Positions 60,174 to 64,000 of a stretch of 64,000 nt of DNA are shown here, one piece after another; within the stretch, counting starts at the first letter, position 1, and every line of letters begins with the position of its first letter. The notes beneath the pieces were generated by a model. It was given only the letters and a program-made list of their open reading frames with translations, was not told the origin of the DNA and did no database searches. The stretch spans positions 1 through 64,000 of the forward strand of contig NZ_JOBH01000015.1 of NCBI RefSeq assembly GCF_000717745.1, written 5' to 3'. A program made the translations under genes and the position numbers. The stretch comes from Streptomyces violens. Lineage in GTDB: Bacteria > Actinomycetota > Actinomycetes > Streptomycetales > Streptomycetaceae.

Positions 60174-63100
60174 CGTGCTCCTCGGGGCAGGGCGTGGGTG
60201 GCGAGGGAGGCATCATGGGCGGCGGCGAACTCCAGGCAGCGGCACAGCAGTTCACCGGTGGGCGCGGGCCGCAGGCCCTGCCGCTCCAGCCAGGGCCGCC
60301 AGGCGGCCGCCTCCAGCCGGGCCGCCGCACCGGGCGCGCCCGCGTGCAGGGCCCGGAGCGCGAGCGGGTCCAGGGCAGGGGTGTCGTGCTCCAGCGCACG
60401 CAGGGCCACGGCACGCTGCCACTGCCGTACGGGCACGCCCTCGGTCGGCAGCCCGGCGTCGGCGAGCGACCCGAAGAGCTCGCGTACGGTCACGGCCCGC
60501 TCGTCCGCCAGGTGGTAGACGCGGCCCACCGAGCCCGGCGCGTCCATGAGGCCGGCGACGGCGCGGGCCGCGAGGTCGACCGGGGCGAGCGGCAACGGCC
60601 GATCGTCCAGCGGGTGCAGGCCGGTCGCGGCGCTGCCGACGAGGAGTTGGACCAGCGGGTCGTGCGGATCGCAGGCGCCGTCGGCGAGCGCGCCGAGCAG
60701 CAGCCCGGTACGGAACACCCGGACCCGCATGCCGTCCCGCTCGGCACGCTCCACGAGCCGCTCGCCGACCCACGCGGCCACGGCCGCACCGTCGCGTTCG
60801 GGGTCCAGCGGCTGCTCACGCTGCTCGGCGAGGAGGGGCTCGCCGCCGAGCGCGGGTGCGCAGGCGGCGAGGGTGGAGAGCAGTGTGAAGTCCGCGATGC
60901 CGTGCTCGCGCTGCCAGCGCAGGAGTTCGGCGAGCGGCAGGACACCGTGGGCGCGGACCTCCTGGTACGTCCCGTGGTCGCCGGGAGCGGGCGCGGCGTG
61001 CACCACGCGGCCCACGCGGCGGGCGAGTTCGCCGTCGCGGTGGTGGGCGAGGGCCTTGCCGAGCGCGGTCGGTTCGGCGGGGACGACGGACACCCGGGCG
61101 GGATCCGGCGCGGGCAGCCCGAAACGGGCGGCGGCCGCGGCGAGCAGGACCCGGCCCGCGTCCTCGTCGGGCACGGGCAGCGGACGGTGGACCCGGGTAT
61201 CGGGCCGTCGCAGCAGCAGCTCGTGCAGGACGAAGGTCTCCAGCGCGCCGGTGCCGCCCCCGGTGAACAGGGTGTCGGGGCCCGGCGTACGGGCAGCTGC
61301 GGCGGGCTCGCCGAGCGGGAGCGCGAGGTCGGCGTCGAGCGCGTCGGCAGGGCGGTCACTCGGACGTGCCTCGTGGTCCTCGGCTCTCCCGCCGCTCGTG
61401 GCCCCGGCATCCGGCCGCCGCAGCCCGCGGACGATCTCGGCCATCCGGCGTACGGTGGCCTGTCCGCCGCCCGCGCGGTGGACGTTGACCGGGACGCCGT
61501 GGCGACGCTGTACCGCGGCCTCGATCCGCATCGCGGTGAGCGAGTCGCCGCCCAGCTCCGCGAACTTCTGGTCGAGGCCGAGGGCCGGCACGCCGAAGAT
61601 CTCGCGCCACAGGCCGAGCAGCCCGGCGGTCACGTCGTCGGCGTGCGTCTCGTCCGCGGGGCCGCTGGGCTGCGCCTCCTCCGGGGCGGCCGGTGGCGCG
61701 CCGGCCGGGGCGGCGAGCGGCGGCAGACGGTCCAGCGCCCAGTAACGCCGCCGCGTGAAGGGGTACGTGGGCAGCGGCACCCGCCGCCCGCGCCCGGCGG
61801 CGAGCGCCGCCCAGTCCACGTCGGCCCCGTGCAGCCAGGCGTCGGCCACGGCCTCGTCGATACGGTCGTCGATCGCGCCGCCCGAGGCGTCGATGGTCAC
61901 CACGTGGGCGCCGTCCTGGGCATCCGTACCGCCCGTCACCATCTCCGCGCGTCCCCGGAACGCCGCGCTCAGCCGTTCGCGTACGGCCTCGGGCAGCGAG
62001 CCGTCCGTCGGGAGGACCAGCCGCACGGCCCGTGCGGCGGGCGGCGTGGCGGCGGCCGGGGTACGCAGCGCCGCGGGCAGGTCGCCCGGTGCCGCGCACA
62101 CCACCCGTCGCCGCGCGAACGCGGTCCGCCCGACGCGCAGCGTGTGGGCGGCATCCGCAGCGCTGACGTCGCTCCGCTCCAGCACATCCGCCAACTGCTC
62201 GGAAAGCGCCTGCAGTTCGGCGTCGTCGCGGGCCGAGAGCACCAGGCGCACCCGGTCGCGGGCCGGTGCCGCGGGGCGTACGGGGCGCGGCGGCGGGCCG
62301 AGTACGACGCTCGCGTTGGTACCGCCCAGGCCCATCGAGTTGACCAGGACGTACGGCTCGCCCTCGGTGACGCGGCCGGGCTCGGTGGCGATACGGAAGG
62401 GGCTGTCGGCCAGCTCGCCGGGGCTGCGGGGGCGGTCGAAGCCGGGGTGCGGCGGCACCTTGCCGGTGCGCGCCACCTCGATGGCCTTGATCAGCCCGGC
62501 GATGCCCGCCGCGGGCCCGCAGTGGCCGATGTTGGCCTTGACCGAGCCCAGGGCGCAGAAGCCGGTACGGTCGGCGGGTGCGGCCAGGCCCTCGGCCAGG
62601 CCGCGCAGTTCGATGCGGTCGCCGAGCGGGGTGCCGGAGCCGTGTGCCTCGACGTACCGCAGCCGGTCCCCGCGCACGCCCGCGACATCCAGCGCGGCGG
62701 CCACCACGTCGGCGAGTCCGGCGGGGCTCGGCGCGGTGAAGCCGGAGCGGGCCGAGCCGTCGTTGCCGACGGCCGAGCCGCGGACGACCGCGAGCACCGG
62801 GTCGCCGTCCGCGAGCGCATCGGAGAGCCGGCGCAGCACCACGACGCCGACGCCGGAGCTGAAGGACGTGCCGGTGGAGCGCGCGTCGAACGGCCGACAG
62901 TGGCCGTCGTGCGAGGCCAGCGCGCCCGGCTGGTGCCGGTATCCGAGTACCGGCTCGTTGACCGCCGCGCCGCCGGCCAACGCCAGGTCGCACTCGCCCG
63001 CCAGCAGGCTGAGCACGGCGTAGTGCACCGCGGTCAGGGAGGAGGAGCAGGCGGTCTGCACGCCGATGGACGGGCCGCGCAGCCCCAGCTTGTACGCCAC

Positions 63101-63586
63101 CCGGGAGGGCAGGAAGTCGCCGAGCCCGCCCAGGTGCAGCATGACGTCGTCCACGGCGCCCAGCACGCCGTCGGCGCGCGCCCTGGCCACCTGGAGTGCC
63201 GCCATGTACGTGCTGGGGCTGCCGCCCGCGAAGACGCCGGTGACCAGCGGGTCGCCGGTGGGCGGGTGTCCGGCCGACTCCAGCGCCTCCCAGCACACTT
63301 CGAGGAAGAGCCGCTGCTGCGGGTCGGTGGCCTCGGCCTCGGTGGGCGAGTAGCCGAAGAACTCGGCGGCGAAGTCCTCGGCGCCGTCCAGCGTCGCCGC
63401 GGTCGTCACGTAGGAGGGGTCGTCCAGGGTCTCGTCGGTCAGCCCGGCCGCGCGCAGGGCCGTGCGGTCCAGCTCGTGGAACGCCACCCGGCCCGCGGCA
63501 AGGTTCCGCAGGAACTCCCCGGGGTTGCGGGCGCCGGGGAACCGGCAGCCGGTACCGATGACCGCTATGGCCGCGTCGTCGTTCAC
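60170..63586 (-). CDS. AT-less PKS: KS-ACP-reductase-like protein
   Basis: 1138 residues. Ketosynthase 1-430 with Cys180 (TACSSSLTAVHY), His315 (VEAHGSGTPLGD) and His355 (NIGHCGPAAGI). A shortened linker ends in the post-AT motif RRVPLPTYPFTRRRYWAL (about 601-617), but no acyltransferase is present, so malonyl loading must come from the discrete transferase. An ACP follows with Ser682 (FAELGGDSLTAMR). Residues 770-1130 resemble a thioester-reductase (Rossmann) domain, but the glycine loop is altered (FTGGGTGALE) and the Tyr-x-x-x-Lys pair is Ala934 and Ala938 (DGAAVAAWVGERL). It is probably unable to reduce. It accepts a chain from the upstream carrier protein, extends it once, and may only dock the product for release. 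Confidence 0.88.
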   Translation of the reverse strand: MNDDAAIAVIGTGCRFPGARNPGEFLRNLAAGRVAFHELDRTALRAAGLTDETLDDPSYVTTAATLDGAEDFAAEFFGYSPTEAEATDPQQRLFLEVCWEALESAGHPPTGDPLVTGVFAGGSPSTYMAALQVARARADGVLGAVDDVMLHLGGLGDFLPSRVAYKLGLRGPSIGVQTACSSSLTAVHYAVLSLLAGECDLALAGGAAVNEPVLGYRHQPGALASHDGHCRPFDARSTGTSFSSGVGVVVLRRLSDALADGDPVLAVVRGSAVGNDGSARSGFTAPSPAGLADVVAAALDVAGVRGDRLRYVEAHGSGTPLGDRIELRGLAEGLAAPADRTGFCALGSVKANIGHCGPAAGIAGLIKAIEVARTGKVPPHPGFDRPRSPGELADSPFRIATEPGRVTEGEPYVLVNSMGLGGTNASVVLGPPPRPVRPAAPARDRVRLVLSARDDAELQALSEQLADVLERSDVSAADAAHTLRVGRTAFARRRVVCAAPGDLPAALRTPAAATPPAARAVRLVLPTDGSLPEAVRERLSAAFRGRAEMVTGGTDAQDGAHVVTIDASGGAIDDRIDEAVADAWLHGADVDWAALAAGRGRRVPLPTYPFTRRRYWALDRLPPLAAPAGAPPAAPEEAQPSGPADETHADDVTAGLLGLWREIFGVPALGLDQKFAELGGDSLTAMRIEAAVQRRHGVPVNVHRAGGGQATVRRMAEIVRGLRRPDAGATSGGRAEDHEARPSDRPADALDADLALPLGEPAAAARTPGPDTLFTGGGTGALETFVLHELLLRRPDTRVHRPLPVPDEDAGRVLLAAAAARFGLPAPDPARVSVVPAEPTALGKALAHHRDGELARRVGRVVHAAPAPGDHGTYQEVRAHGVLPLAELLRWQREHGIADFTLLSTLAACAPALGGEPLLAEQREQPLDPERDGAAVAAWVGERLVERAERDGMRVRVFRTGLLLGALADGACDPHDPLVQLLVGSAATGLHPLDDRPLPLAPVDLAARAVAGLMDAPGSVGRVYHLADERAVTVRELFGSLADAGLPTEGVPVRQWQRAVALRALEHDTPALDPLALRALHAGAPGAAARLEAAAWRPWLERQGLRPAPTGELLCRCLEFAAAHDASLATHALPRGAR

Positions 63587-64000
63587 GCCGCCGGCTCCGC
63601 GGAACCGGCGCTGCCCGCGCCGCGGCGGCCGAGGAGGCGGGCGCGGCCCGCCGCGGCACCGCCGGACCGGGCACCCGTGTTCTCCCGCGCCGCCCCGTCC
63701 GCGCCGTCCGGACCGTCCGCGCCTGCGAGCAGCGCGGCCTGGGCGTGCACGGTGCTGTGCTGGAAGAGGTCGGCCGCGTCCAGTTCCCGGTCGGTCAGCC
63801 CGGAGAGCTGGTCGAGGAGGACGATCAGCAGCAGCGAGTCGCCGCCCGCGTCGAAGAAGTTGACGTCGTACGGGACGGCCGGCACGTCCAGGACGTCCCG
63901 CCAGGCGGCGCCGATCGCCTCGGTGAGCGCGGCGGGGTCGGCGGGGACGGCGGCATCGGCGGGTGCGGTGGCATCGACGGTGCCGGGAGTGGCGTCGGTG
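63583..64000 (-). CDS. C-terminal carrier-protein part of a larger synthase, cut by the window edge
   Basis: The frame is open to the right edge, so the gene starts outside. The visible part is a carrier domain: AWRDVLDVPAVPYDVNFFD, then AGGDSLLLIVLLDQL with the phosphopantetheine Ser. A Gly/Ala-rich tail of about 40 residues follows. The last codons overlap the megasynthase start (ATGA). It could be a PCP fed by the stand-alone adenylation enzyme or an ACP of an upstream PKS module. The FFDAGGDSLL motif is common to both. Confidence 0.85.
   Translation of the reverse strand, partial: TDATPGTVDATAPADAAVPADPAALTEAIGAAWRDVLDVPAVPYDVNFFDAGGDSLLLIVLLDQLSGLTDRELDAADLFQHSTVHAQAALLAGADGPDGADGAARENTGARSGGAAAGRARLLGRRGAGSAGSAEPAA

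Noticed and set aside
58089..60518. An 809-codon plus-strand frame opposite the adenylation enzyme
   Set aside because: It is an antisense shadow; all adenylation core motifs are on the minus strand.

Overview
The window is high-GC actinobacterial DNA, almost certainly Streptomyces: many GTG and TTG starts, stop-start overlaps of the ATGA/GTGA type, TetR/LacI/MerR regulators, a rifamycin-associated helR locus, a DmdR/IdeR-type iron box and a large polyketide-type cluster. No rRNA, tRNA, CRISPR array or intact insertion sequence was found.

Region 1 (1 to about 12,000) is accessory and partly degenerate. It holds a frameshifted TipAL-like MerR regulator, a NB-ARC/TPR STAND ATPase with a small membrane partner, a nuclease-like DUF559-type protein, a TRADD-N-associated-type two-helix membrane protein, several tiny membrane proteins and long non-coding stretches. 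Two decayed copies of the start of an Old Yellow Enzyme gene lie in the same orientation at both ends of a 9.7-kb segment (122 bp shared with 3 mismatches). Each copy sits beside TACGA-N6-TCGTA palindromes. The right-hand copy is divergent from an unusual ArsR-TerB fusion gene.

Region 2 (12,000 to 22,500) is more chromosomal. It contains ArsR-TerB, helR behind a rifamycin-associated element, an acyl-CoA dehydrogenase/acyl-CoA ligase pair with a divergent TetR and lipoprotein, a second TetR divergent from an alpha/beta hydrolase across an operator array, and hutF.

Region 3 (22,600 to 33,440) is a LacI-controlled sugar locus: ABC binding protein, two permeases, a GH5-like enzyme, a GH38 alpha-mannosidase and a Tat-exported GH85 endoglycosidase. 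Together these fit scavenging of high-mannose N-glycans: release outside the cell, import, then trimming inside. It lacks its own ABC ATPase, as is usual for Streptomyces sugar importers.

Region 4 (34,400 to 46,610) is an iron-regulated siderophore locus. An iron box precedes a FecCD/FecCD/ATPase/binding-protein importer. This runs straight into ATP-grasp ligase, IucA/IucC synthetase, MFS exporter, IucA/IucC synthetase and PLP decarboxylase, which is the gene order of vibrioferrin pvsABCDE. A SbnG-like HpcH/HpaI protein follows, possibly a dedicated citrate synthase. A strong hairpin closes the unit.

Region 5 (47,200 to the right edge) is one long leftward operon for an unidentified natural product. 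It encodes a KS-ACP-(reductase-like) megasynthase with no AT domain, a discrete malonyl transferase, a stand-alone adenylation enzyme, a carrier protein at the cut edge, luciferase-like monooxygenase plus flavin reductase, thioesterase II, an AfsA-like double hotdog protein, KAS III, ACP, a FabF-like KAS, a double 3-hydroxyacyl-CoA dehydrogenase and two MFS exporters. The reductase-like domain has lost its Tyr/Lys pair, and the first half of the dehydrogenase has lost its catalytic His. Both are visible in the sequence. The product could not be assigned.
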